A stretch of DNA of 64,000 bases from contig NZ_JAFCLZ010000026.1 of assembly GCF_018130165.1 (NCBI RefSeq), forward strand, positions 1-64,000, given 5' to 3'. The notes under the pieces were generated by a model that ran no database searches, had not been told where the DNA came from, and worked only from the letters and a program-made list of their open reading frames with translations. The position numbers and the translations under genes are program-made. The DNA is from Bradyrhizobium sp. JYMT SZCCT0180. Lineage in GTDB: Bacteria; Pseudomonadota; Alphaproteobacteria; Rhizobiales; Xanthobacteraceae. Below are positions 32,516 to 41,008 of this stretch, one piece after another. Position 1 is the first letter of the stretch, and each line of letters starts with the position of its first letter.

Positions 32516-33901
32516 GTGGCCGTGATGGACACCGAATCCACCTCCGCTTCGCCTGCCGGCCCGATCGCGCGCCTGCGATCGCTGCTTCGCGGTCTCTTCG
32601 GTGGTTCGGGCGAAGCTTCCCTGACAAAGCGGCTGGCCGGCACGATCTTCATCATCCGCGTGATCAGTGCGGCATTGGCCTATTTCTCGCAGATCCTGCT
32701 GGCGCGCTGGATGGGCGGTTCGGATTACGGCGTTTATGTCTATGTCTGGACCTGGGTGCTGCTGCTCGGCAGCATGATGGATTTCGGCATCTCGGCGTCG
32801 GCGCAAAAGATCATTCCGGAATACCGCACCAGCGGCCAGCACGCGCTGCTGCGCGGCTTCCTCTCCGGCAGCCGCTGGATGACGTTTGCGGTGTCGTCGC
32901 TGGTCTCGCTGGCGCTGGCGGGCGTGGTGAAAACATTGTCGCCATGGATCGAGCCCAACACGGTTGTCCCGCTCTATATCGGCTGCCTGACGCTGCCGGC
33001 CTTCGTCGTCGCCAACACCCAGGACGGCATCGCGCGTTCGCATGACTGGATGCGGCTCGGCCTGATGCCGCAATTCATCGTGCGCCAGTCGCTGATCATC
33101 GGCCTCACCGCCGGCGCCTTTGCGCTCGGCTTCAATCTCGGCGCCACGGTCGCCATGCTGGCCAGCGCCGCCGCGGTCTGGCTCGCGATGATCGGTCAGA
33201 TGGTGGTGCTGAACCGAAGGCTCGCCGGCCACGTTGAGGCCGGCGCCAAGGCCTATGATTTCCGCGGCTGGCTTGCGGTCTCGCTACCGATCCTGCTGGT
33301 CGAAAGCTTCTATCTGCTGCTCTCCTACACCGATGTGCTGATGCTGCAGCAATTTCGCTCATCGGAAGAAGTCGGCGTCTATTTCGCGGTCGTGAAGACG
33401 CTCGCGCTGGTTTCCTTCATCCACTACGCGATGTCGGCAACAACAGCGCATCGTTTTGCGGAGTATCACGCACTCGGCGACAAGGCGCGGCTGTCGGCCT
33501 ATGTGGCGCACGCGATCCAATGGACGTTCTGGCCCTCGCTAGCGGCCACCATCGCGCTGCTGGCGCTGGGCAAGCCGCTATTGTGGCTGTTCGGGCCGCA
33601 ATTCGTGGTCGGCTACGACATCATGTTCATCGCCGCTGTCGGCCTCGTGGTGCGCTCCGCAATCGGCCCGGTCGAGCGGCTGCTCAACATGCTCGGCCAC
33701 CAGCACATCTGCGCGCTGGCCTATGCGCTCGCCTTCGTCATGAACGTGGTGCTGTGCCTGCTGCTGGTGCCGCGCTACGGCGGCCACGGCGCCGCGGCCG
33801 CAACCACGATCTCGCTCGCGTTCGAGACCGTGCTGCTGTTCTGGATCGTCCGGCAGCGGCTCGGCCTGCACGTGCTGGCGTTCGGGAAGCGCGGAGCTTA
33901 G
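32516..33901 (+). CDS. Polysaccharide flippase / oligosaccharide transporter (MATE/Wzx-like)
   Basis: This 461-residue protein has about 12-14 hydrophobic segments after a short basic start. GTG 32516 was chosen because GAGGA lies nine bases before it; ATG at 32525 is possible. Segments such as ARWMGGSDYGVYVYVWTW (about residues 62-80) and the C-terminal PLLWLFGPQFVVGYDIMFI, plus ERLLNMLGHQHICALAYALAF, fit the MOP superfamily of lipid-linked oligosaccharide flippases. It would translocate glycan-lipid intermediates across the inner membrane for exopolysaccharide or LPS. No glycosyltransferase gene is adjacent. Confidence 0.8.
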   Translation: MAVMDTESTSASPAGPIARLRSLLRGLFGGSGEASLTKRLAGTIFIIRVISAALAYFSQILLARWMGGSDYGVYVYVWTWVLLLGSMMDFGISASAQKIIPEYRTSGQHALLRGFLSGSRWMTFAVSSLVSLALAGVVKTLSPWIEPNTVVPLYIGCLTLPAFVVANTQDGIARSHDWMRLGLMPQFIVRQSLIIGLTAGAFALGFNLGATVAMLASAAAVWLAMIGQMVVLNRRLAGHVEAGAKAYDFRGWLAVSLPILLVESFYLLLSYTDVLMLQQFRSSEEVGVYFAVVKTLALVSFIHYAMSATTAHRFAEYHALGDKARLSAYVAHAIQWTFWPSLAATIALLALGKPLLWLFGPQFVVGYDIMFIAAVGLVVRSAIGPVERLLNMLGHQHICALAYALAFVMNVVLCLLLVPRYGGHGAAAATTISLAFETVLLFWIVRQRLGLHVLAFGKRGA

Positions 33902-33952
33902 CAATCTGTCGTAGCGATTGGAGTACGAACCCTCGCGTGTTATCGTTCTACG

Positions 33953-34117
33953 ATGGCGACGGAGAAATCGAACGAGACTAGGCGACGGGGCAACGATTAT
34001 GTTGCCACCCCCGACGAGTTGCGGATCATCGATGCCGCCATGGCATCCATCGACGCTGGGGAAACTGCGACCGCCGCAGAGATACGCGCAGCTTTCGCCA
34101 AATTTCGATCGACTTAA
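33953..34117 (+). CDS. Small antitoxin-like protein without a partner toxin (54 aa)
   Basis: ATG at 33953 opens a 54-codon frame ending in TAA at 34115-34117. After a basic start (MATEKSNETRRRGNDY) it has TPDELRIIDAAMASIDAGETATAAEIRAAFAKFRST, a pattern typical of C-terminal parts of small type II antitoxins (a helix with DAGE followed by EIRAAF). No toxin frame is seen on either side: a palindromic repeat begins 13 bases later. It may be an orphan antitoxin or a remnant of a module. A ribosome-binding site is not obvious. Confidence 0.5.
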   Translation: MATEKSNETRRRGNDYVATPDELRIIDAAMASIDAGETATAAEIRAAFAKFRST

Positions 34118-34129
34118 AGCAATTCTGCT

Positions 34130-34228
34130 GTCACCACCCGCGAAGGCGGGTGGTCCAGTATTCCAGAGAAGTCAGTTTCAATCGATAAGCCACGGCGTAC
34201 TGGATGCCCCGCCTTCGCGAGGCATGAC
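34130..34228. repeat. Palindromic intergenic repeat, family A, copy 2
   Basis: GTCACCACCCGCGAAGGCGGGTGG and ATGCCCCGCCTTCGCGAGGCATGAC form the outer arms, with TCCAGTATTCCAG and CGTACTGGAT inside as in the copy at 59691. It lies between the antitoxin-like gene and bdhA. Confidence 0.75.
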
Positions 34229-34231
34229 AGA

Positions 34232-35020
34232 TCACTCCGCGGTCCAGCCGCCGTCGATCGAGAGGTTGGCGCCGGTGATTTGGGCAGCGTCGTCGCCGCA
34301 CAGGAACAGCGCCAGGGCGGCGACCTGCTCGGAGGTCACGAATTCCTTGGTCGGCTGGGCGTCCAGCAGCACGTCGCGGATGACCTGCTCCTTGGTAAGG
34401 TTGCGCGCCTTCATCGTCTCGGGGATCTGGTGCTCGACCAACGGCGTCCAGACATAGCCTGGCGAGATGCAGTTGCAGGTGATCTTGTGGGTCGCAACCT
34501 CCAGCGCCACCGTCTTGGTGAGGCCGGCGATGCCGTGCTTGGCCGACACATAGGCCGACTTGAACGGCGAGGCCACCAGCGAATGGGCGGACGCGGTGTT
34601 GATGATGCGGCCCCAGCCGCGCTTCTTCATGCCGGGCACCGCGGCGCGGATGGCATGAAATGCCGACGACAGGTTGATCGCGATGATCGCATCCCACTTT
34701 TCGATCGGGAATTCCTCGATCGGCGACACGAACTGGATGCCGGCATTGTTGACCAGGATATCGACCGAACCAAAGGTCTTCTCGCCGAGCGCGATCATTT
34801 CGGCGATCTCGGCGGGCTTGGTCATGTCGGCGGACGAGTAAAGGGCCTTGACCTTGTAATCGGTCTCGATGCCGGAACGCTCTTTCTCGATATCGGCCGG
34901 TGCACCAAAGCCGTTGATGACGACATTGGCGCCGGCGGCGGCGAAAGCGCGCGCGTAAGCCAATCCGATGCCGCTGGTCGAGCCGGTCACGACGGCGGTC
35001 TTGCCTTTCAAAATACCCAT
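34232..35020 (-). CDS. bdhA: 3-hydroxybutyrate dehydrogenase
   Basis: The 262-residue SDR enzyme has VTGSTSGIGLAYARAF (about residues 11-26), NNAGIQ (about 91-96), catalytic serine in NTASAHSLVASPFKSAY, YVSAK (about 157-161), and a loop GYVWTPLVEHQIP, which together match D-3-hydroxybutyrate dehydrogenases. It oxidises 3-hydroxybutyrate to acetoacetate during poly-hydroxybutyrate breakdown. AGGAG precedes the ATG by nine bases. The patatin-like gene ends five bases upstream, so the two are cotranscribed, linking it to lipid or polymer mobilisation. Confidence 0.9.
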   Translation of the reverse strand: MGILKGKTAVVTGSTSGIGLAYARAFAAAGANVVINGFGAPADIEKERSGIETDYKVKALYSSADMTKPAEIAEMIALGEKTFGSVDILVNNAGIQFVSPIEEFPIEKWDAIIAINLSSAFHAIRAAVPGMKKRGWGRIINTASAHSLVASPFKSAYVSAKHGIAGLTKTVALEVATHKITCNCISPGYVWTPLVEHQIPETMKARNLTKEQVIRDVLLDAQPTKEFVTSEQVAALALFLCGDDAAQITGANLSIDGGWTAE

Positions 35021-35025
35021 TCTGG

Positions 35026-36216
35026 TCACTCCTGTTTCTTGCTTTCGGGGGCGCTGGAAACGTCCCTCGTGAGATCGTAGGTCACCATGGTCTCCCCGGA
35101 CTGCGGCCGTTCTAGCCATTCTTTGTGACGCATCGACAAATGCACGTCGCGGGCGCCCGCATTCCAGTGTTCGACCACCCCGACATGCGAGAAATCGTAA
35201 TCCTTGGACGAGGATTCGTAGTTCTTGCTGCGGTAGATCAGGTGCACGACCGTGACGGTGTTTTCCTTGACCGCATTGCACAGTACCGCCACCGTCGGAT
35301 CGTTCTTGAGGTCCTCGGGCAATTTGGCGACCAACTCACGGAGCGCCTTGCGTGTGTTGTGCACCTGCTTGTTCTTGTCGGTGTTCATCCGGGTACGGCT
35401 GGAAAAGCGGATGTCTTTTTCACGCTCGGCGGCCTCCAGCAGCGTGGCCGGCAGATCGCCGCGCGCGCTGAACAGGTCGACCTGGAAGATCAAAAGATCG
35501 CGGTTGGTTTCCTCGTCCAGCACGAAATCGAGCGGTGTATTGGAGGCGATGCCGCCGTCCCAGTAATGCTCACCTTCGATGAGGATGGAGGGAAAACCCG
35601 GCGGCAGCGCGCCGGACGCCATGATGTGCTCCGGCCCGATCTTCTTGCCGAGCTTCTTGAATTCCACATTGTCGAAATATTTGAAATTGCCCGAGGTGAC
35701 GCCGACGGCGCCGACGGAAAGCCGCATCTTCAGATCGTTGATGCGATCGAAGTCGACGAGACGTTCCAGCGTCTTCTTCAGCGGTGCGGTATCGTAATAG
35801 CTCAGCGATTGCGCGCTGCCCTGCGGCCACAGCGGCGCCGGCGGAAGCCGCGGCGTGAAAAATCCGGGCACGCCGAAGGTCGCGATCAAGGCGGCGCTGG
35901 TTTCGTTGAACAGCGACCGCGCGCGGTCACCCGGCGTGATCGGACTCCACGACACCGGGGACGACACCATGTCCCAGAATTCCTTCAGGCGATCGACGCG
36001 TGTCGCAGGGTCGTTGCCGGCAATGATCGCGGCATTGATCGCGCCGATCGAGATGCCCGCCACCCATTCCGGCTCGAAGCCGGATCGGCACAGCGCCTGA
36101 AAGGCGCCGGCCTGGTAGGAGCCGAGCGCGCCGCCGCCTTGCAGCACCAGCACGCGTTGCGCATCCACGGGCTTCGTTGCGGGCGCGGGGTTGGATGTAT
36201 CCATCGTGACCGTCAA
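35026..36216 (-). CDS. Patatin-like phospholipase family protein (with DUF3734-like C-terminus)
   Basis: The 396-residue protein has the patatin catalytic elements: the oxyanion loop LQGGGALGSYQAG (about residues 25-37), nucleophile elbow GISIGAINA (about 54-62) and the aspartate motif YWDGGIASNTPLDFVL (about 218-233). The C-terminal 100 residues carry an extension found in a bacterial subgroup. The enzyme probably hydrolyses acyl esters of lipids in the cytosol. Five bases separate it from bdhA. That pairing is reported in Rhizobiales and suggests a role in storage-polymer or lipid turnover. Confidence 0.85.
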   Translation of the reverse strand: MTVTMDTSNPAPATKPVDAQRVLVLQGGGALGSYQAGAFQALCRSGFEPEWVAGISIGAINAAIIAGNDPATRVDRLKEFWDMVSSPVSWSPITPGDRARSLFNETSAALIATFGVPGFFTPRLPPAPLWPQGSAQSLSYYDTAPLKKTLERLVDFDRINDLKMRLSVGAVGVTSGNFKYFDNVEFKKLGKKIGPEHIMASGALPPGFPSILIEGEHYWDGGIASNTPLDFVLDEETNRDLLIFQVDLFSARGDLPATLLEAAEREKDIRFSSRTRMNTDKNKQVHNTRKALRELVAKLPEDLKNDPTVAVLCNAVKENTVTVVHLIYRSKNYESSSKDYDFSHVGVVEHWNAGARDVHLSMRHKEWLERPQSGETMVTYDLTRDVSSAPESKKQE

Positions 36217-36324
36217 CCAGAGGGCAATGATCTTGATACCGTGGCGGCAGTTCGCGACGGCGTCAATCAGCCAGACCTAAGCTCTGGCGAGACCTAAGCA
36301 AAGATCACGCCTAATTTATCGGGT

Positions 36325-36822
36325 TTAGGTTGACGCCAGAATGAGCGTCCAGAACACCTTGTATTTGGTGTTGGGGGCATAAATCGCCGCGATGCCCAAT
36401 TTTGTGACACCGTTCTTGAGCATGTTGGCCTTGTGCGGCGGCGAGTCACGCCAGCCCGAAAACGCTTCCGCCAGCGTGTGATAGCCGGCCGACACGTTTT
36501 CAACCGCGAGTTTGGCCGGATATCCGGATGCGCCGAGGCGCTTTTCCAGCGGGCCCTTGACGTCATGATCGAGCTTGTTGCGCTTGGCCATCGCCTGCGA
36601 TTGCGCTTCGGCGAGCTTCATCAGGTCCGGGTCGACAGCCACGGCGGCAAGGCCGTTGTTCTGGCGGTAGAGCGAAATCATCGAGGCCGCGGCCTGCGGA
36701 TCGAGCGTGGCGCCGCCATTGGCCATGCTGAGATACATGGTCGGCTGGTCCGGCGCCCTGGCGGTGTCGGCCATGCAGCCGCCCAGCAACAAAAGTCCAG
36801 CTATCGCGGCCGCGGCGCGCAT
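36325..36822 (-). CDS. CAP-domain (SCP/PR-1) lipoprotein
   Basis: The 165-residue product has a lipobox LLLLGGC at residues 10-16, so it is likely lipid-anchored. The remainder is one CAP domain: SLYRQNNGLAAVAVDPDLMKLAEAQSQAMAKRNKLDH at the start, then AVENVSAGYHTLAEAFSGWRDSPPHKANML, the usual second motif with SGWRDSPPHKANM, and a final strand ending LIL. CAP proteins have varied roles in extracellular matrices; the function here is unknown. It is monocistronic. Confidence 0.85.
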   Translation of the reverse strand: MRAAAAIAGLLLLGGCMADTARAPDQPTMYLSMANGGATLDPQAAASMISLYRQNNGLAAVAVDPDLMKLAEAQSQAMAKRNKLDHDVKGPLEKRLGASGYPAKLAVENVSAGYHTLAEAFSGWRDSPPHKANMLKNGVTKLGIAAIYAPNTKYKVFWTLILAST

Positions 36823-36900
36823 GAATCAACCCCCGTGATGTCACGCAGTTGTTGCATACCAACCGTGGCTGAATGGTGAACGCGGGGCTAATTTTGCGGC

Positions 36901-37000
36901 CATTCCGGGGCGATGCGGAGCATCGCACCCGGAATCTCGAGATTCCCCGGTGCGCAATTGCGCACCTGAGGTTCGGTTCTTCGAACCGCCCCGGAATGAC
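36901..37000. repeat. Palindromic intergenic repeat, family D, copy 1
   Basis: CATTCCGGGGCGATGCGGAGCATCGCACCCGGAAT is followed by CTCGAGATTCCCC, the inner hairpin GGTGCGCAATTGCGCACC, and GGTTCGGTTCTTCGAACC, and closes with GCCCCGGAATGAC. The outer ends match the element at 60368-60496. It lies in the gap between the CAP protein and cysA and includes several nested stems. Confidence 0.7.
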
Positions 37001-37004
37001 TGCA

Positions 37005-38054
37005 CTAATCGTGGGCCGCAAAAATACGGTAGCGGCGGGGCTGCAAGCTGACGATTTCGCCGGCCTGGAGTTCCCGGTCGCGGGGGGCGTCGATCTCGAT
37101 GATGGTCTTGCCCTCGCCGCCTGACAACGCCACCTCGGCCCGCTGGATCGGACCAAACGAACGGACGTGGCGCACGGCGCCCTCCAGCGATCCGGAGCCG
37201 GCCGGCCCGATCTGCATGTCATGACGCCGGACGAACAGTTTCGAGGCCCCGGAAGCCGCGCCGTTGGCGGCGATATTGAGCGGCCGGCCGCCGAGCCGCA
37301 CCGAGCCGCCGCTGACATCGACCGGCAGCACGATGGATTCGCCGATGAAGCCGTGGACGAAGGCGGTGGCCGGGTTGTCATAGACCTCGCCGGGTGAGCC
37401 GATCTGCTCGATACGGCCCTTGTCCATCACCACCACGCGGTTGGCGACTTCGAGCGCCTCTTCCTGGTCGTGGGTGACGAAGATCGAGGTGACGTGGATC
37501 TCATTGTGCAGCGAGCGCAGCCATTGCCGCAATTCCTTGCGCACCTTGGCGTCGAGCGCGCCAAAGGGCTCGTCGAGCAGCAGGATGCGCGGCTCGATCG
37601 CCAGTGCCCGCGCGAGCGCAATGCGCTGGCGCTGGCCGCCGGACAACTGGCTGGGGTAGCGGTCGGACAGCCAGTCGAGTTGCACCAGATCCAGCAATTC
37701 CTTGACGCGGGCGCGGATGGTGGCCTCGTCCTTGCGAATGGCGCGGGGCTGCACCCTGAGGCCAAAGGCGACGTTTTCGAACACCGTCATGTGGCGGAAC
37801 AGCGCGTAATGCTGGAACACGAAACCGACATGGCGCTCGCTCGCGCCGCGCGCCAGCGCGTTCTCGCCGTCGATCAACACCTCGCCGGCATCCGGCCAGT
37901 CGAGCCCGGCGATGATCCGCAGCAGCGTGGTCTTGCCCGAGCCGGAGGGGCCGAGCAGCGCCAGCAATTCGCCCTGGTCGACCTTCAGGTCGACATTGTC
38001 GAGCGCTGCGAAGCTGCCGAACTTCTTGACGATGTTTTTGACTTCAATGGTCAC
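37005..38054 (-). CDS. cysA: Sulfate/thiosulfate ABC transporter ATP-binding protein
   Basis: The 349-residue ATPase has the Walker A GPSGSGKTT (about residues 35-43), the Q-loop FVFQHYALFRHMTV, the signature LSGGQRQRIALARAL (about 135-149) and Walker B ILLLDEPFGALD. The usual TOBE-like domain of CysA follows. The start is GTG at 38054, overlapping the cysW stop by 11 bases, so expression is coupled. It powers sulfate import through CysT and CysW, with the binding protein encoded upstream at 39897. It is the last gene of the four-gene transport operon. Confidence 0.93.
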   Translation of the reverse strand: MTIEVKNIVKKFGSFAALDNVDLKVDQGELLALLGPSGSGKTTLLRIIAGLDWPDAGEVLIDGENALARGASERHVGFVFQHYALFRHMTVFENVAFGLRVQPRAIRKDEATIRARVKELLDLVQLDWLSDRYPSQLSGGQRQRIALARALAIEPRILLLDEPFGALDAKVRKELRQWLRSLHNEIHVTSIFVTHDQEEALEVANRVVVMDKGRIEQIGSPGEVYDNPATAFVHGFIGESIVLPVDVSGGSVRLGGRPLNIAANGAASGASKLFVRRHDMQIGPAGSGSLEGAVRHVRSFGPIQRAEVALSGGEGKTIIEIDAPRDRELQAGEIVSLQPRRYRIFAAHD

Positions 38055-39006
38055 TTGGCTCTTGTCCTTCGTCCAGACGTCGCTCGAGAACGGTCTTCAC
38101 GACCAGCGTGATCAACGCCAGCATCGCCAGCAGCGACGCAATCGCGAACGACGCCACGAATTGATATTCATTATAGAGGATTTCGACCAGCAGCGGCATG
38201 GTGTTGGTCTCGCCGCGGATATGGCCGGACACGACAGACACCGCACCGAACTCGCCCATGGCGCGCGCGTTGCACAGCAAGACGCCGTACAGCAGGCCCC
38301 ATTTGATATTGGGCAGGGTGACGCGGAAGAAGGTCTGCAGGCCTGACGCACCGAGCGAAATCGCCGCCTCTTCCTCCTGGGTGCCCTGCTCCTGCATCAG
38401 CGGGATCAGCGCCCGCGCCACGAAGGGGAAGGTTACGAAGATGGTCGCCAGTGCGATGCCGGGGACGGCGAACAGGATGTGAATGTCATTTGCCTGCAGC
38501 CATGTCCCGAAAAAGCCCTGCGCACCGAACAGCAGCACGAAAACGAGACCCGAGATCACGGGGCTGACCGAGAAAGGCAGATCGATCAGCGTGATCAGGA
38601 AGGTTTTGCCGGTGAAATCGAACTTGGCGATGGCCCATGCCGCGATGATGCCGAACACCAGATTGAGGGTGACGGAGATCGCCGCCACCAGCAGCGTCAG
38701 CTTGATCGCCGCCAGCGCCTCCGGCTCGCCCAGCGCCGTCAGATAGGCGCCGATGCCTTTGGAAAAGGCGCTTGCGAACACCACGACCAGCGGCAGCACG
38801 ACGAACACCGACAGGAAGGTGACCGCGAGGGCGATGATGATGAAACGGATCGGCCCCGGCTCGGTGCGCAGATTGTCCGGCGATGTGCCGGTGCGCGGGC
38901 GCGCGCGCTCGATGCGGGAGGGCGGCGGGGAAACGGTGAGGTCCGCCGTCGGGGCATAGGCCCGCAACTCGGTCGCTGACGTCACCACACTCGATTGCGT
39001 CGACAT
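38044..39006 (-). CDS. cysW: Sulfate ABC transporter permease
   Basis: The 320-residue permease has an N-terminal cytosolic extension of about 55 residues, then six membrane spans. The EAA-type coupling loop of ABC permeases is visible as EEEAAISLGASGLQTFFRVTLPNIKW (about residues 210-235). The segment RAMGEFGAVSVVSGHI is typical of CysW. It forms the membrane channel with CysT. GAGGGA precedes the ATG. It begins seven bases after the cysT stop and overlaps cysA. Confidence 0.92.
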   Translation of the reverse strand: MSTQSSVVTSATELRAYAPTADLTVSPPPSRIERARPRTGTSPDNLRTEPGPIRFIIIALAVTFLSVFVVLPLVVVFASAFSKGIGAYLTALGEPEALAAIKLTLLVAAISVTLNLVFGIIAAWAIAKFDFTGKTFLITLIDLPFSVSPVISGLVFVLLFGAQGFFGTWLQANDIHILFAVPGIALATIFVTFPFVARALIPLMQEQGTQEEEAAISLGASGLQTFFRVTLPNIKWGLLYGVLLCNARAMGEFGAVSVVSGHIRGETNTMPLLVEILYNEYQFVASFAIASLLAMLALITLVVKTVLERRLDEGQEPSDH

Positions 39007-39013
39007 CGGTCCC

Positions 39014-39850
39014 TCAATGCGCCGGAAGACGGGTCTGGGCCCAGCGCTGCAGGCGATTGACCGCGAAGATGATCAGGAACGACGCCAGCAGCATGACAAC
39101 CGCAATCGCGGTCGCATCGGCGTAGCGGAACTCGGACAGCCGGATCACGATCAGGAGAGGCGCGATTTCCGACACGTTCGGCAGGTTGCCGGCAATGAAG
39201 ATGACGGAGCCGTACTCGCCGACCGCGCGCGCGAACGCCAGCGCAAAACCGGTCAACAGCGCCGGAATCAAACTGGGCAGGATCACCCTGAACACCGTGT
39301 GCCAGCGGTTGGCCCCGAGGCTCGCCGCCGCTTCCTCGATCTCGACGTCGAGATCCTGCAGGACCGGCTGCACCGTCCGCACCACGAAGGGGATGCCGAT
39401 GAACACCATCGCGATGAAGATCCCGATCGGCGTGAACGCGACCTTGATGCCGAGTTCGGCCAGCGGGGCTCCGAGCCAGCCTTTTTGCGCGAACAGTTGC
39501 GTGAGCGCGACGCCGGCAACCGCGGTCGGCAGCGCAAAGGGGATGTCGACGATGGCGTCGAACAGCCGGCGGCCGGGAAAGCGATAACGCACCAGCGCCC
39601 AGACGATGATGGTCCCCATCACCAGATTAACCAGGGCGGCGAGAAACGAAAGCCCGAACGAAATCTTCAGCGCATTGAGCGTGCGGCGGCTGGTGACGAT
39701 GCCCCAGAACTGATCAAGGCTGAGCTCGAACGTCTTGAGGAACAGGCCGGCCAGCGGCAACAGGATAATAATGGAGAGCCATGTCAGGGTCAGTCCCATG
39801 GTGAGACCAAACCCCGGCAAGCTGCTCCGCCGTGCCACCGCTATGCTCAC
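39014..39850 (-). CDS. cysT: Sulfate ABC transporter permease
   Basis: This 278-residue permease starts at GTG 39850 with AGGGGG just upstream. It has six spans, the coupling loop EIEEAAASLGANRWHTVFRVILPSLIPAL (about residues 175-205), and the conserved FARAVGEYGSVIFIAGN. These are signatures of CysT (CysU). It forms the transmembrane pathway with CysW. A short gap (46 bp) follows the gene for the binding protein on its 5' side. Confidence 0.92.
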   Translation of the reverse strand: MSIAVARRSSLPGFGLTMGLTLTWLSIIILLPLAGLFLKTFELSLDQFWGIVTSRRTLNALKISFGLSFLAALVNLVMGTIIVWALVRYRFPGRRLFDAIVDIPFALPTAVAGVALTQLFAQKGWLGAPLAELGIKVAFTPIGIFIAMVFIGIPFVVRTVQPVLQDLDVEIEEAAASLGANRWHTVFRVILPSLIPALLTGFALAFARAVGEYGSVIFIAGNLPNVSEIAPLLIVIRLSEFRYADATAIAVVMLLASFLIIFAVNRLQRWAQTRLPAH

Positions 39851-39896
39851 AAGTCCCCCTGATTGCTCGGTAAATCGCCCAGATCCGTTCTAGAAC

Positions 39897-40886
39897 TCAG
39901 TTCTTGTAGATCTGGTCGAAGATACCGCCTTCTGCGAAATGTTCCTTCTGCGCCTTGGCCCAACCACCGAAAACGTCGTCGATCGTGAAAAGTTCGACCT
40001 TGGCGAAAGATTTTTCGTATTCCTTGGCGATTTCCGAATCGCGCGGACGGTAGGAGTTGCGTGCGGCGATTTCCTGACCTTCCTTGGTATACCAGTATTT
40101 CAGGTAGGCTTCAGCCGCCGCGCGGGTGCCCTTCTTGTCGGCCACCTTGTCGACCACGGAGACCGGCGGCTCGGCCAGGATCGACAGCGGCGGCGAGACG
40201 ATCTCGAACTTGTCCTTGCCGAACTCGCGCTGCGCCAGGAACGCCTCGTTCTCCCATGCCAGCAGCACGTCGCCGACACCGCGCTCGACGAAGGTCACGG
40301 TGGAGCCCCGCGCGCCGGTATCGAGCACCGGCACGTTCTTGAAGAGATCGCCGACGAATTTTCTGGCCTTGTCGGACGAACCGAACTTTTTCTCGGCATA
40401 GCCCCATGCCGCCAGATAATTCCAGCGCGCACCGCCTGATGTTTTCGGGTTCGGCGTGATGACGCTGACGCCAGGTTTAATCAAATCGTCCCAATCCTTG
40501 ATGGCCTTGGGATTGCCCTTGCGCACCAGAAACACGATCGTCGACGTGTAGGGCGAGGCGTTGAGCGGCAGACGTTTCTGCCAATCCGGCGACACCAGGC
40601 CCTTGCCGGCGATCGCATCGATATCATAGGCCAGCGCCAGCGTGACCACGTCCGCCTGCAATCCGTCGATCACAGAACGCGCCTGCGAACCGGAGCCGCC
40701 GTGCGACTGCTTGATCTCGACGGTCTTGCCTGTTTCCTTGCTGTAAGCGGCAATGAACGCCTTGTTGAAATCGGCATAGAGCTCGCGCGTCGGATCGTAC
40801 GACACGTTGAGCAGCGTTACATCGGCGGCGAGCGCAGAACCTGCCCAGAGCAGTCCCGCGACGAGGGGCAGAATACGACGGAACAT
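39897..40886 (-). CDS. Periplasmic sulfate-binding protein
   Basis: The start at ATG 40886 has GGAG five bases upstream; the ATG four codons earlier lacks one. The 329-residue protein has a signal peptide ending GSALAADV. Family segments are LLNVSYDPTRELYADFN at the mature N-terminus, KQSHGGSGSQARSVIDGLQADVVTLALAYDIDAI (the sulfate-contact loop), TPNPKTSGGARWNYLAAWGYA, and RGSTVTFVERGVGDVLLAWENEA. It delivers sulfate to CysT/CysW. Whether it is Sbp or CysP is not decided, so no symbol is given. It is the first gene of the transport operon. Confidence 0.92.
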   Translation of the reverse strand: MFRRILPLVAGLLWAGSALAADVTLLNVSYDPTRELYADFNKAFIAAYSKETGKTVEIKQSHGGSGSQARSVIDGLQADVVTLALAYDIDAIAGKGLVSPDWQKRLPLNASPYTSTIVFLVRKGNPKAIKDWDDLIKPGVSVITPNPKTSGGARWNYLAAWGYAEKKFGSSDKARKFVGDLFKNVPVLDTGARGSTVTFVERGVGDVLLAWENEAFLAQREFGKDKFEIVSPPLSILAEPPVSVVDKVADKKGTRAAAEAYLKYWYTKEGQEIAARNSYRPRDSEIAKEYEKSFAKVELFTIDDVFGGWAKAQKEHFAEGGIFDQIYKN

Positions 40887-41008
40887 CTCAATCTCCATTC
40901 GGCCTGGTGAACGATATCACCGGAACACGCGGGACATAACTCGCGGTGAAGTGGCCTTTAGTCAACGAAACCGCTTTTCATTGTTTGCGGCGGTGCAGCG
41001 TCATTGTC

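Noticed and set aside
35125..36297. Plus-strand frame of 390 codons opposite the patatin gene
   Set aside because: Antisense shadow; patatin motifs are on the other strand.
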